Positions 16,077-22,887 of a DNA stretch of 22,887 bases are shown piece after piece. Below the pieces are notes generated by a model. It had not been told where the DNA came from and made no database searches. It saw only the letters and a list, made by a program, of their open reading frames with translations. This DNA is from a virus, in the IMG/VR virus record IMGVR_UViG_3300010299_000072, positions 1-22,887 of that record; one strand, given 5' to 3'. Both the position numbers and the translations under genes were made by a program. Numbering within the stretch: position 1 is the stretch's first letter; each line of letters begins with the position of its first letter.

Positions 16077-16462
16077 TATACACTGTTCCTATCTAAAAGA
16101 TCATATGCAGTATCTATGGTATTCTGAAGACCTGTATTATCTTTCAGAATATATTCATGAATAATTTGTGCAGCCTGTTCTACTGTCTCTGCCTCTTTTA
16201 ATTCATTACCTCTTAGAGAGTCGTCCTCTTTGAGTCGTTTAAATAAAAAGTTTGTTTGATTTATGATTTCATTTATATCTAAATTTTTAGAAAAACAATA
16301 ATCAAAATATTTTTGTTTTGTTGTGCCACGAAACTTAAAAACACCAAATGTTACATCATCACCAGTTTGCCCACCTGCCACTCTTGTAGGGTCTGGTTTT
16401 GGTGTTACATCTGTTCCAACTGTAGTTACAGTTTGACCTAATCCGGGTACAATAAGTGCCAT
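16076..16462 (-). CDS. Unrecognised small hub-operon protein (128 aa)
   Basis: The family is not recognised. The first 45 residues are Gly/Thr/Pro/Asp-rich (PGLGQTVTTVGTDVTPKPDP, GGQTGDDVTF) and look extended. Residues 46-128 look helical and acidic (QKYFDYCFSKNLDINEIINQ, FLFKRLKEDD, EAETVEQAAQIIHEYIL, NTIDTAYDLLDR). It starts 9 nt after the gp5 OB gene with a clear GGAG site and ends in a TAATG overlap with the 261-aa gene. Its placement inside the split gp5 cluster suggests a small tail or hub accessory, adaptor or chaperone, but nothing in the sequence fixes a role. Confidence 0.68.
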   Translation of the reverse strand: MALIVPGLGQTVTTVGTDVTPKPDPTRVAGGQTGDDVTFGVFKFRGTTKQKYFDYCFSKNLDINEIINQTNFLFKRLKEDDSLRGNELKEAETVEQAAQIIHEYILKDNTGLQNTIDTAYDLLDRNSV

Positions 16463-16471
16463 GATAACTCC

Positions 16472-17017
16472 TTACGGTGCATAACTCGCAGCTGCTACTG
16501 CTGCCGCTGTTACTGTTGAAAACCCTTCTTGTTTAGCTGCCTGAAATACAGTCTGACCTTGAGAAGAGTTTGCGATAATTGTGCCACCAACATTAACGGC
16601 ATTAACAGTGCTTCCAGCACCACCAAGAGACGTGCTAATTGCAGCTGGTGTAATTTTTGCTTCTGGTTTAATATCTTCACCTGGCGCTTGTTCTATCTTA
16701 CCTATAGTTCCAATAACTAATGGATTTTGAGAATGCTTTCCGTCCAAGAAAATACCGAATACCCATGAACCTTGTTCAATACCTGTAGGACTTCTGCCGA
16801 CACCAGAAACACCCCCATATGTAGCAGGGACTAGAACAGAAGCCCACGGTAGTAACTCTGTAGGAACTTCAGTAAGATATGGATTGTGCGCACCATAAAC
16901 TCTAACCCTGACTCTACCAAGTTTTTCAGGGTCATTTTTATTATCTTCAACAATACCCAAGAACCATCGGGTATCGTCTCCATAAAACTCTTTCTGTAAT
17001 ACCTTGTATAGTTCCAT
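16472..17017 (-). CDS. gp5: gp5 N-terminal OB-fold hub protein (stand-alone)
   Basis: The 181-aa protein matches the OB-fold domain of T4 gp5 that docks on gp27. RWFLGIVEDNKNDPEKLGRV then RVRVYGAHNP (17-46) fits T4 NWFVGVVEDRMDPLKLGRVR then VRVVGLHPP. VPTELLPWASVLVPATYGGV (51-70) fits IPTEKLPWMSVIQPITSAAM, GVGRSPTGIEQGSWVFGIFL (72-91) fits GIGGSVTGPVEGTRVYGHFL, and NPLVIGTIG (98-106) fits NGIVLGTYG. After the fold, instead of a lysozyme domain there is a low-complexity Ala/Gly/Ser/Thr tail (120-181). T4 gp5 has 575 residues in one chain. The gene follows gp27 with a 4-nt gap, matching the known gp27-gp5 partnership in which a gp27 trimer carries the gp5 trimer at the base of the tube. Confidence 0.88.
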   Translation of the reverse strand: MELYKVLQKEFYGDDTRWFLGIVEDNKNDPEKLGRVRVRVYGAHNPYLTEVPTELLPWASVLVPATYGGVSGVGRSPTGIEQGSWVFGIFLDGKHSQNPLVIGTIGKIEQAPGEDIKPEAKITPAAISTSLGGAGSTVNAVNVGGTIIANSSQGQTVFQAAKQEGFSTVTAAAVAAASYAP

Positions 17018-17021
17018 ATCT

Positions 17022-18353
17022 TTAATTCTGATTCAGTTGTTCACTGCCCAATCTTGGGTCAGTGCTTGTTTTAGTTGCTGTCACAGTTGCAGTCAATCTA
17101 TTTTGGAAAATAGTATACATGACTTTTTGAATGAGATATTTACCTGACCTTTTCTTATCCCTAACAGTTTCTTGATTAGACTTTTCTTCTGCTGGGATAT
17201 CTTTCTGAATATAGATATCCATCTGTTTACCAAGTTTATCAAATCCAAAAGAAATGCCGGGAACAGTAATATTAATAGGTTGCTGATCCATGAATGAATA
17301 GATTGCTCTAGATTGTGCTTTATACAAATGCTTGTCTACAGTTTCTTCTTCCAAGAAAGAGAACTTATCATCAAATAGTTTTCTAGTTGCAATCTGTGTA
17401 GTATATGTATTTTGACCAGTATGGTAAGTTCTTCCCGTGCTAAATCCAGGGTCATAATTATATAGTGTAGAACCATTAGGTTTAGGTAAACTGCCTAATG
17501 GTTTTGTCAAGTCGTAAATAACTTCTTCACCACCATACTCATATGTATCAACAAATTGGTAATAACCACCATATACATTTCTAGCCATTGCTAATAATGT
17601 ATCTTCATTATTGTTAATTGTATAGTTTGTGATTTTTTTACTTAGAATAGCATAGTCTTCTGGTGAACCCGGTGATTTATTGGCAGTTGTGGCAAAGATG
17701 TATGGATCACCATCATTAAATGCACCTTGTCCCAAAAGAACAGAAATATCTTTTAGTTGTAGTTCATTGTCAACCATAGTAGAATAAAAGTAAAACGGTA
17801 TACCAGAACCATTCGTGCATCTTGCAGCTATCCAATTTGCTGCTTCTAAAGGTGATACTGTAAATGGAAATACCACTCTCATATCAGATTGTGCTGGACT
17901 ACCTTCTGGTTTTACAGCAACACCCAACTGCTCAGAACAAATTTGATTACAAATAGCATCAGGTGTACCTTCATATACTTTGCTGAATCTCGTAAGATTA
18001 CTCAGCATTACATGCTCTTCAACAAGCTTTACAACAAATGCAGACTTATCATCACCGACCTTTTGCCCAAAGTCAATACCCATACAAATGAATTCTTTGT
18101 TTACAATAGGTTGTAAATCTGCATCTAATACTATAATCTGAACTTTTTCTTGCCCTTGAAAATGAACAGCGTTAGAAGCGTTAGCAGAATCAATAATAAC
18201 CAAACGACCCGTTATGTAAGGAAGTCCAATGTTCTCATACATGTTGACTTCTGCAACAATCTTTGTAATTTCTCTTTGACCATATCTCGGAGAAGAAACA
18301 ATAACTTTTGTTTGAGCAACATATAAAGGATGATGTTTACCAGTGGTACTCAT
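17022..18353 (-). CDS. gp27: Baseplate hub protein gp27
   Basis: The 443-aa protein is a gp27-type hub protein (T4 gp27 has 391 aa). Evidence is partly contextual, as it lies directly upstream of the gp5 OB gene. Sequence support: an N-terminal tail-tube-like region (ITGRLVIIDSANASNAVHF, 47-65; EKVQIIVLDAD, 69-79), the middle FTVSPLEAANWIAARC (about 168-183) comparable with T4 FENYLSYVREVALAVG, and the C-terminal GKYLIQKVMYTIFQNRLTAT then VTATKTST, comparable with T4 TEFYVDEVIHEL and THLYMFTNATK. In T4, a gp27 trimer makes a pseudo-sixfold torus adapting the threefold spike to the sixfold tube. The start overlaps the gp53 stop as TAATG. The C-terminal 15 residues are polar and probably disordered. 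Confidence 0.75.
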   Translation of the reverse strand: MSTTGKHHPLYVAQTKVIVSSPRYGQREITKIVAEVNMYENIGLPYITGRLVIIDSANASNAVHFQGQEKVQIIVLDADLQPIVNKEFICMGIDFGQKVGDDKSAFVVKLVEEHVMLSNLTRFSKVYEGTPDAICNQICSEQLGVAVKPEGSPAQSDMRVVFPFTVSPLEAANWIAARCTNGSGIPFYFYSTMVDNELQLKDISVLLGQGAFNDGDPYIFATTANKSPGSPEDYAILSKKITNYTINNNEDTLLAMARNVYGGYYQFVDTYEYGGEEVIYDLTKPLGSLPKPNGSTLYNYDPGFSTGRTYHTGQNTYTTQIATRKLFDDKFSFLEEETVDKHLYKAQSRAIYSFMDQQPINITVPGISFGFDKLGKQMDIYIQKDIPAEEKSNQETVRDKKRSGKYLIQKVMYTIFQNRLTATVTATKTSTDPRLGSEQLNQN

Positions 18354-20233
18354 TAATAACTACTTCCCCCACCACTAGAAGAAGAAGATGATGATGCAGT
18401 AGTAGACGCTGTAGAAGTAAATGAAGCATCACCAGATACTAGGCTAATAGTATCTTCAATTTGTTCTGACTGAGATTCAGAAAGAATTCTCTTAAATGCT
18501 GTATCAAATTGGACAATAACTTCAGGTCGCAAAACTTTAATAGTTCTAACTTCTTCATTCTCTTTTTCATAACGTTCTAAGAATGTTACAGGTGTGATTG
18601 TCGCAGGAACTAGAGTATCATAATTAGTTGAAATATAATTTTCAAATTCATTTTGAACAAATACAAAAGATGCATTGTTATCTAATGTGTTGTCAATAGT
18701 CTTGTCACTAATAAAAGGAGATTGTGAAATCAATGTTCCCGTATTACCAACATTACTATACACTACAAAATTTCTTTCATCTTCATTATCAACACTATTT
18801 GCTGAAATATCATCAAAAGCGAGTGCTGCGTAAGGATATAAATAGTCATCATCGGGATCATTGGGATCATCGTTAGGGTTAGGTATCTTATAATTTCGTA
18901 CACTTGCGTTCACATCTGATCTAAACTCAAATCCAAGATATTGAGGAACATTAGATTCTGCACCATATAAATTCAATTGATTATCAACCAAAGTAAATGT
19001 ATGATAAACAAATGAAGTAGGAGGTGTACCACCAGCCTGACCAATACTATTAATAATAGCACCTAATTGGAGTGCAATTACTGTTGAAAATGCTTCATCA
19101 ATACCAAGAACACCAACCAAAAAGTTGTTTGACCAATCTGCAATAGTATAACTATCATCATTATTAAACTGTTGCTGTAATGCACCACCAATAAGAAGTG
19201 CTGAACCACCAGGAATAAGGTTGCCTAATACAGACTGAGTTGTAACTTCATCCAAACTAAAGTTTGTGTAAATAGAACTTAGGTTAGAAATATTAATCTG
19301 GTTAATAACAAATTTATCACCTGTCAGTTCTGTAGATAAAGGATTACTATAGAATTCTGCTGCTAAAACAGATGTATTTCCTGTCCAAGTAATTTCATAG
19401 GATACTCTTTGAATGAATGGCGCCTGTGGTGCAATATCTACATAGTTACCATCAGAACCTTCATAGTGATGTTTTGCATTATATTCATCTACTACTTTAT
19501 CAATAACAATATTTTTATCTACTTCATCTTCTGTAGTAAGAATTGTTTCACCATTAATAAAATTAGCATCTGTTAAGATTTTTGTTACAATTGAATATTG
19601 AAATCCAAATGAAAGATTACTAATAGTTGCTTCTGTTTTATCTTCTGAAATAAGAATTGTGTGATTTGTTACAACAGTATTTGTAGTAGTATTAGTAACA
19701 ACCCAATCACTACTATTTACAAAAGTATGATTAGTAGATAATTCAATATCTATATCACTATTCGTATCTGGTGTGCCTGTAAATGTTTCATTTGTTGGAG
19801 TTTTTTCAACAATAATCTGACCCATATCAGGTCTTCTTCTGAGGATTTTACCTGTAACACCAGAAGTCTGCCCTTCAATATTACTACCTGTTAAGAATTG
19901 TTCTGAAAGGTTTGCTCTAGTTGTAAAAGCAATATTTGGATATTCTTCCTTTGCCTTATCACTAATTCTAGACCGAGTTAGTGGCCAACCTCTTCTCTTT
20001 AGTTCATCATTAAGCAGATAGAATGTCCAATGATAATCTGGGGAACCATAGAGATAATTAGAAACCTGATCTGGTCTATCTCCGTCTCTGAGATTATATT
20101 CTTCATAGTAAGAGATATCATCTTTCACTCTGTCAATCAAGTCAATATATGCACCAATGTCTTGAAATTGAGTAGATGTGGTTTCATCACCAAACCGATA
20201 ATTGATAGTTGGATAATTCTTAAAATATGACAT
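18353..20233 (-). CDS. gp53: Baseplate wedge protein gp53, greatly enlarged
   Basis: Both ends match T4 gp53 (196 aa), but this protein has 626 residues. The N-terminus (1-110: FKNYPTINYRF, VKDDISYYEEYNLRDGDRPD, VSNYLYGSPDYHWTFYLLND) fits T4 gp53, including LANAIYGNPQLYWVLLMCND. The C-terminus (about 548-585: PVTFLERYEKENEEVRTIKV then LRPEVIVQFDTAFKRIL) fits the T4 stretch YEAAVLENEKLRQIKIIAKS then DINSFMNDLIRIM. Between them lie a GQTSGVTGKILRRRPDMGQI beta module, a Thr/Asn-rich stretch (150-240), the conserved-looking YNAKHHYEGSDGNYV (251-265), and an insert of about 280 residues (265-545) with an Asp/Pro run (NPNDDPNDPDDDY). The last 25 residues are Ser/Gly-rich. T4 gp53 clamps neighbouring wedges together. 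TAATG overlaps join it to gp48 and gp27. Confidence 0.82.
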   Translation of the reverse strand: MSYFKNYPTINYRFGDETTSTQFQDIGAYIDLIDRVKDDISYYEEYNLRDGDRPDQVSNYLYGSPDYHWTFYLLNDELKRRGWPLTRSRISDKAKEEYPNIAFTTRANLSEQFLTGSNIEGQTSGVTGKILRRRPDMGQIIVEKTPTNETFTGTPDTNSDIDIELSTNHTFVNSSDWVVTNTTTNTVVTNHTILISEDKTEATISNLSFGFQYSIVTKILTDANFINGETILTTEDEVDKNIVIDKVVDEYNAKHHYEGSDGNYVDIAPQAPFIQRVSYEITWTGNTSVLAAEFYSNPLSTELTGDKFVINQINISNLSSIYTNFSLDEVTTQSVLGNLIPGGSALLIGGALQQQFNNDDSYTIADWSNNFLVGVLGIDEAFSTVIALQLGAIINSIGQAGGTPPTSFVYHTFTLVDNQLNLYGAESNVPQYLGFEFRSDVNASVRNYKIPNPNDDPNDPDDDYLYPYAALAFDDISANSVDNEDERNFVVYSNVGNTGTLISQSPFISDKTIDNTLDNNASFVFVQNEFENYISTNYDTLVPATITPVTFLERYEKENEEVRTIKVLRPEVIVQFDTAFKRILSESQSEQIEDTISLVSGDASFTSTASTTASSSSSSSGGGSSY

Positions 20234-21054
20234 TAGTATCCACCCTTAATATCATCTTTGTCTAATGCTCTTTCTTCTTGGAAAGACATTGTAAGTTGAA
20301 CTTCATTCGCCTTACCATCTTTGAAGAAAGAAGAAGACCTTGGGTTTAATGTAGTGTTTACACTTGTCAGATAACTTGGTAGAATTTTAGGCGCCTGTGA
20401 CATCTTTCTACCACCATAGAAGAATGAGATATAGAACTTTGTTGGGAATTTATATCCAAATCCACCAAGAATTTTATCTGGATAGGCATTCTCTCTAAAA
20501 AAGTCTACAATATCCTCAATCGCCTGACTTTCAGTTTCGCTTTGTGGGCTCATTAAAAATGAAAATGTAAATGTTCTTAAAGCAATATCTCTGAAAATAG
20601 ACCGCTTGTGTGGATTTGCTGTCACTCCTGTTCCGGCTGCGACACCAGCACCTATTTCGCCGCCCATTCCCTGCACACCCAAACTAAACATTTGATTGGC
20701 CATTGGGTTATTACCTGTTACCAAATTTTTTAGATTTTGCGTGTTACCTAAAGTATCCATTGCAGAAGTTGCGCCTTCGGCAACTTTAGCAGCTGAACTA
20801 GCGGCAAGTTTAGCAATATTCTGTCCGATGAGATCACTGGCGAAATCAGAATATCCGCCCGACGCTCTTCTAGCAATTTCACCAGCAATACCTAAGTTGG
20901 CATTATCATATACCAACCCATCTGCAAAACTTACTGCTTCTGGGAAATACAGATTAGCAATACCCCCAAATGATCCACCCGACCCCTTTGCCATAAACCG
21001 CACTTGGGCTTTGTATTTTTCATCTTGTTCAATGGGAAATTTTAATCCAGCCAT
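20233..21054 (-). CDS. gp48: Baseplate tail-tube cap protein gp48
   Basis: The 273-aa protein has a gp48-like C-terminal half. NPHKRSIFRDIALRTFTFSF then LMSPQSETESQAIEDIVDFF (147-186) corresponds to T4 gp48 AENRTKVFTWDLTPRSTEDL then MAIINIYQYF. The ending ILPSYLTSVNTTLNP, NEVQLTMSFQEERALDKDD (224-268) corresponds to T4 IQSIRFD...STFTLEITMREIITLNRASL. Residues 25-146 are rich in Gly, Ala and Ser with amphipathic stretches (IAKLAASSAAKVAEG) and could face the tape measure. In T4, gp48 binds gp27 and caps the hub as the first ring below gp54. The ATG at 21054 has AGGA six nt upstream and an exact late box 34 nt upstream. It heads the hub operon. Confidence 0.82.
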   Translation of the reverse strand: MAGLKFPIEQDEKYKAQVRFMAKGSGGSFGGIANLYFPEAVSFADGLVYDNANLGIAGEIARRASGGYSDFASDLIGQNIAKLAASSAAKVAEGATSAMDTLGNTQNLKNLVTGNNPMANQMFSLGVQGMGGEIGAGVAAGTGVTANPHKRSIFRDIALRTFTFSFLMSPQSETESQAIEDIVDFFRENAYPDKILGGFGYKFPTKFYISFFYGGRKMSQAPKILPSYLTSVNTTLNPRSSSFFKDGKANEVQLTMSFQEERALDKDDIKGGY

Positions 21055-21063
21055 TAGTGGTCC

Positions 21064-21071
21064 TATAAATA
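21064..21071 (+). promoter_or_regulatory. T4-type late promoter box for gp4 unit
   Basis: An exact TATAAATA on the plus strand lies in the 49-bp gap between divergent genes and ends 32 nt before the gp4 ATG. Its expected start point, about a dozen bases downstream, falls inside the opposing promoter pair. Confidence 0.7.
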
Positions 21072-21088
21072 TTTAAATAGTTTATACT

Positions 21089-21096
21089 TATTTATA
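21089..21096 (-). promoter_or_regulatory. T4-type late promoter box for the gp48 hub operon
   Basis: An exact TATAAATA on the minus strand ends 34 nt before the gp48 ATG. It lies downstream of, and faces, the plus-strand box at 21064-21071, so the two 5' leaders overlap. Confidence 0.72.
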
Positions 21097-21103
21097 TGGT
21101 GTT

Positions 21104-21541
21104 ATGAAAACTTACAAAGGTAAATACAAGATTAAGAAACCTGAGAAATACGATGGTGACCATACACAAGTTATTTATCGTTCTTATTGGGAAAAATTTG
21201 CGTTCAAATGGGTTGAAGACCAATCTGATATTAAATCATGGTCTTCAGAAGAAACTGTGATACCTTATATTAGTGCAGTTGATAACAAATATCATCGGTA
21301 TTTTGTTGATTTGAAACTAAATATGAAGGACGGTAGAACTATTCTGGTAGAGATTAAACCAGATAAGCAAACCAAACCACCAAAGAGTAAACGCAGAACA
21401 AAACGATTTATATCTGAATCATTAGAGTATGTCAAGAACCAATGCAAGTGGCAAGCAGCTAATGAGTATTGCCTAGATAGAGGATGGCACTTTCAGATAT
21501 GGACAGAACACACACTAAAGCAAATGGGAATGAAAGTTTAA
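21104..21541 (+). CDS. gp4: Head-completion nuclease gp4
   Basis: The 145-aa protein matches T4 gp4 (150 aa; also called gp50/65) along its length. QVIYRSYWEKFAFKWVED (22-39) fits T4 ITYRSSWERRVFKWAD, the region around WSSEETVIPY (46-55) fits WASEEIIIPYF, and the ending FQIWTEHTLKQMGM (130-143) fits FMIWTEHQLKSMGI. HRYFVDLKLNMKDGRTILVE with the following IK holds D69 and an E83-x-K85 pair which, with E30, form an E-D-ExK nuclease signature of the TnsA/Holliday-resolvase-like kind. T4 gp4 is needed to finish DNA-filled heads before tail joining. The ribosome site is weak (ATATGGTG). It is the first gene of the rightward unit and abuts the next gene without a gap. Confidence 0.9.
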   Translation: MKTYKGKYKIKKPEKYDGDHTQVIYRSYWEKFAFKWVEDQSDIKSWSSEETVIPYISAVDNKYHRYFVDLKLNMKDGRTILVEIKPDKQTKPPKSKRRTKRFISESLEYVKNQCKWQAANEYCLDRGWHFQIWTEHTLKQMGMKV

Positions 21542-22129
21542 ATGGCAGGACTATTTCAGAAACTAGAGTTTGAAGCCTTTCGTAAAGGGATTACTCCTAG
21601 AAGTAAAGAGTCCCGTGCATGGTTTATGAACAAGGCAAAGAACTTGAATGTCAGTAGAAGTAAACTGATGAAAGAAGAACCTATTGAACTGCGTAGTCGT
21701 CCTGCTGTCGGTAGAATGTATATGTACTTCTACGACCCAAAGACCAAAGACACACTGCCATATTACGATAGATTTCCTCTTATCATTATGGTAGGTCCAG
21801 CACCTAGAGGTTTTATGGGACTGAATTTACACTATTTACCACTTGATGTTAGAGCAAAATTCTTAGATGCACTGCTTGGCACTATAAATAATGAAAGATA
21901 TGATGAATCTACTCGTTTCAGGTTGTCCTATGATATGTTAAAACGTGCATCTAGGTTGAAAGCATTTAGACCTTGTTTAAAGAGATACCTAAGTTCTCAT
22001 GTGCGTTCTAGACTTGCCTTAGTGCCAGCACCCGAATGGGAGATTGCTACGTTCTTACCTACAGCAGACTTTGAAAAGGCGAGTAGCAGTGAAGTATACA
22101 AAGACTCTAGAAGAAAGATGAGAGCCTAA
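21542..22129 (+). CDS. Conserved 195-aa T4-like phage protein, role not established
   Basis: The ATG directly follows the gp4 stop. The protein is basic and globular with motifs that I associate with a family conserved in T4-like and other large myoviruses: GRMYMYFYDPKTKDTLPYYD (57-76), FPLIIMVGPAPRGFMGLNLH then YLP (77-99), FRLSYDMLKRASRLKAFRPC (about 126-145), KRYLSSHVRSRLALV and EWEIATFLPTADFEKA. There is no signal peptide and no obvious catalytic triad. T4 gene 4 adjoins gene 2 (DNA-end protector, 274 aa), so a gp2-like head or neck role is one possibility, but I cannot confirm similarity to gp2 and the lengths differ. The gene ends in a TAATG overlap with gp54. An internal TATAAATA at 21883-21890 is probably chance. 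Confidence 0.8.
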   Translation: MAGLFQKLEFEAFRKGITPRSKESRAWFMNKAKNLNVSRSKLMKEEPIELRSRPAVGRMYMYFYDPKTKDTLPYYDRFPLIIMVGPAPRGFMGLNLHYLPLDVRAKFLDALLGTINNERYDESTRFRLSYDMLKRASRLKAFRPCLKRYLSSHVRSRLALVPAPEWEIATFLPTADFEKASSSEVYKDSRRKMRA

Positions 22130-22887
22130 TGGTCGCATCAATAGACACATTAAAAGCAAATATTAATAATGGATTTGCACTTGCTGACAGATTTGAAGTG
22201 CAGTTACCTCCACTCAACTCCTTGGTTACAAATCCTTCTAGTATTTTGGATGTTTTAACAGGTGCAGAACCTCTTAGAATTGATCTTGGGAGTGTAGCTT
22301 ATAATATTGGGCAGAAAGTGTTAGGTCCAGATGGTATGTCATTAGTTGATGCCGCATTGCAATATGCAGGAATTGATATGAATGCAGCTATTCCTATTTT
22401 TGATACAGCAAAAAAATTGGGATTGTCTTTAGGACCGAGATTTGATGTAGACCCTACTAGACGTGTTTCTATGATGTGTACAGGTGTAAACATGCCCGGT
22501 CGTCAAATCACAACAGTTGACAGAACTATTGGTATGGTTACACAAGCTATGCCTTATGCATTTGTTGAAGATGAAGTTCAAATGACATTTAGATTAGATC
22601 AAGATTATTCTGCATTTTCATACTTTTATATTTGGCAGAATAGTATTATTGGTAATGCCGATACTAGCTTTAGTGTTGCATATAAAAGTGAGTATGCCCG
22701 TGATATTACAATTTCTCAATTGGCAAAAAGTGCTGAAAGAGAATTTCTTAGAGACAATGAAATATATAAAGTAAAATTATTACAAGCATTTCCTAAGTCA
22801 ATTTCATCTATTGCATTAGCAGATGCAAATCAAAATACAATTGTAGAATTGACTGTAGACATTGCTTATACCCGATGGGAAACAGCA
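22129..22887 (+). CDS. gp54: Baseplate tail-tube initiator gp54, 3' end outside window
   Basis: The frame is open for 253 codons from the TAATG overlap at 22129 to the right edge. The N-terminal FALADRFEVQLPPL (16-29) resembles the tube-fold start of T4 gp54 (RNNMFSCVFATTP). After an inserted segment, MMCTGVNMPGRQITTVDRTI (115-134) fits SVKMPENRL, VQMTFRLDQDYSAFSYFYIW (149-168) fits VISFRMDSEACNYRAMQDWV, and the terminal IALADANQNTIVELTVDIAY then TRW fits VSAPELSYDGDNQITTFDVTFAYR. T4 gp54 (320 aa) stacks on gp48 and nucleates gp19 tube polymerisation. A plain tube protein (gp19, 163 aa) shares this fold, but the roughly 80-residue insert near the N-terminus favours gp54. It is on the opposite strand to gp48, unlike T4, where 48 and 54 are adjacent. 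Confidence 0.72.
   Translation, partial: MVASIDTLKANINNGFALADRFEVQLPPLNSLVTNPSSILDVLTGAEPLRIDLGSVAYNIGQKVLGPDGMSLVDAALQYAGIDMNAAIPIFDTAKKLGLSLGPRFDVDPTRRVSMMCTGVNMPGRQITTVDRTIGMVTQAMPYAFVEDEVQMTFRLDQDYSAFSYFYIWQNSIIGNADTSFSVAYKSEYARDITISQLAKSAEREFLRDNEIYKVKLLQAFPKSISSIALADANQNTIVELTVDIAYTRWETA

Noticed and set aside
18837-18844. Exact plus-strand TATAAATA inside the gp53 gene
   Set aside because: It is antisense within coding sequence with no plus-strand gene downstream; a few exact matches are expected by chance in DNA this AT-rich.
21055-21103. Possible bidirectional terminator or attachment site in the divergent gap
   Set aside because: The inverted symmetry is explained by two opposed TATAAATA boxes; there is no GC-rich stem with a T run, and transcription diverges here.
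21883-21890. Exact plus-strand TATAAATA inside the 195-aa gene
   Set aside because: It is about 240 nt from the gp54 start, far outside the 29-34 nt spacing of the other boxes; probably chance, though an internal promoter cannot be excluded.

Overview
The window is an AT-rich, densely packed late (morphogenesis) block of a T4-like contractile-tailed phage. Almost every gene can be tied to a part of the T4 baseplate, tail hub or neck by recognisable motifs. The AT-rich composition, the DUF4815-type giant virion protein and the style of tail-fibre repeats resemble T4-like phages of marine bacteria. The host cannot be read from this sequence, so 'marine' is an inference.

Layout: sixteen genes lie on the minus strand from 21054 down to 1. 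In transcription order they are gp48 (tube cap), gp53 (wedge clamp, strongly enlarged), gp27 (hub), a gp5 OB-fold protein, two unrecognised small proteins (128 and 261 aa), a PGRP/T7-lysozyme-type amidase, a gp5 beta-helix protein with an extra C-terminal domain, an unrecognised 297-aa protein, gp25, gp6, a gp7 C-terminal module, a tail-fibre-like protein with a gp10 N-terminal motif, a free-standing gp10 N-terminal domain, gp8, and a DUF4815 protein of at least 1739 aa that runs off the left edge. Three genes lie on the plus strand from 21104: gp4 (head-completion nuclease), a conserved unrecognised 195-aa protein, and gp54 (tube initiator), which runs off the right edge. Gaps are 0-49 bases, several junctions are TAATG stop/start overlaps, and no intergenic stretch exceeds 50 bases. 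No tRNA, mobile element, CRISPR array or clear terminator was seen.

Regulation: T4-type late promoter boxes (TATAAATA) sit 29-34 nt upstream of gp48, gp25, the fibre gene and gp4, with a one-mismatch box (GATAAATA) upstream of gp10N. This gives four leftward units: gp48 to the 297-aa gene; gp25-gp6-gp7; fibre; gp10N-gp8-DUF4815. There is also one rightward unit. The 49-bp gp48/gp4 gap carries two boxes placed face to face.

Most notable: the single T4 gp5 protein (OB fold, lysozyme, beta-helix) is dispersed here over separate genes. The lysozyme is replaced by a stand-alone amidase-fold protein whose zinc ligands are present but whose two T7-lysozyme catalytic residues are changed, and the beta-helix protein carries a new NNPG/FATPE domain. 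gp53 is about three times the T4 length, and gp7 is cut down to its C-terminal module.
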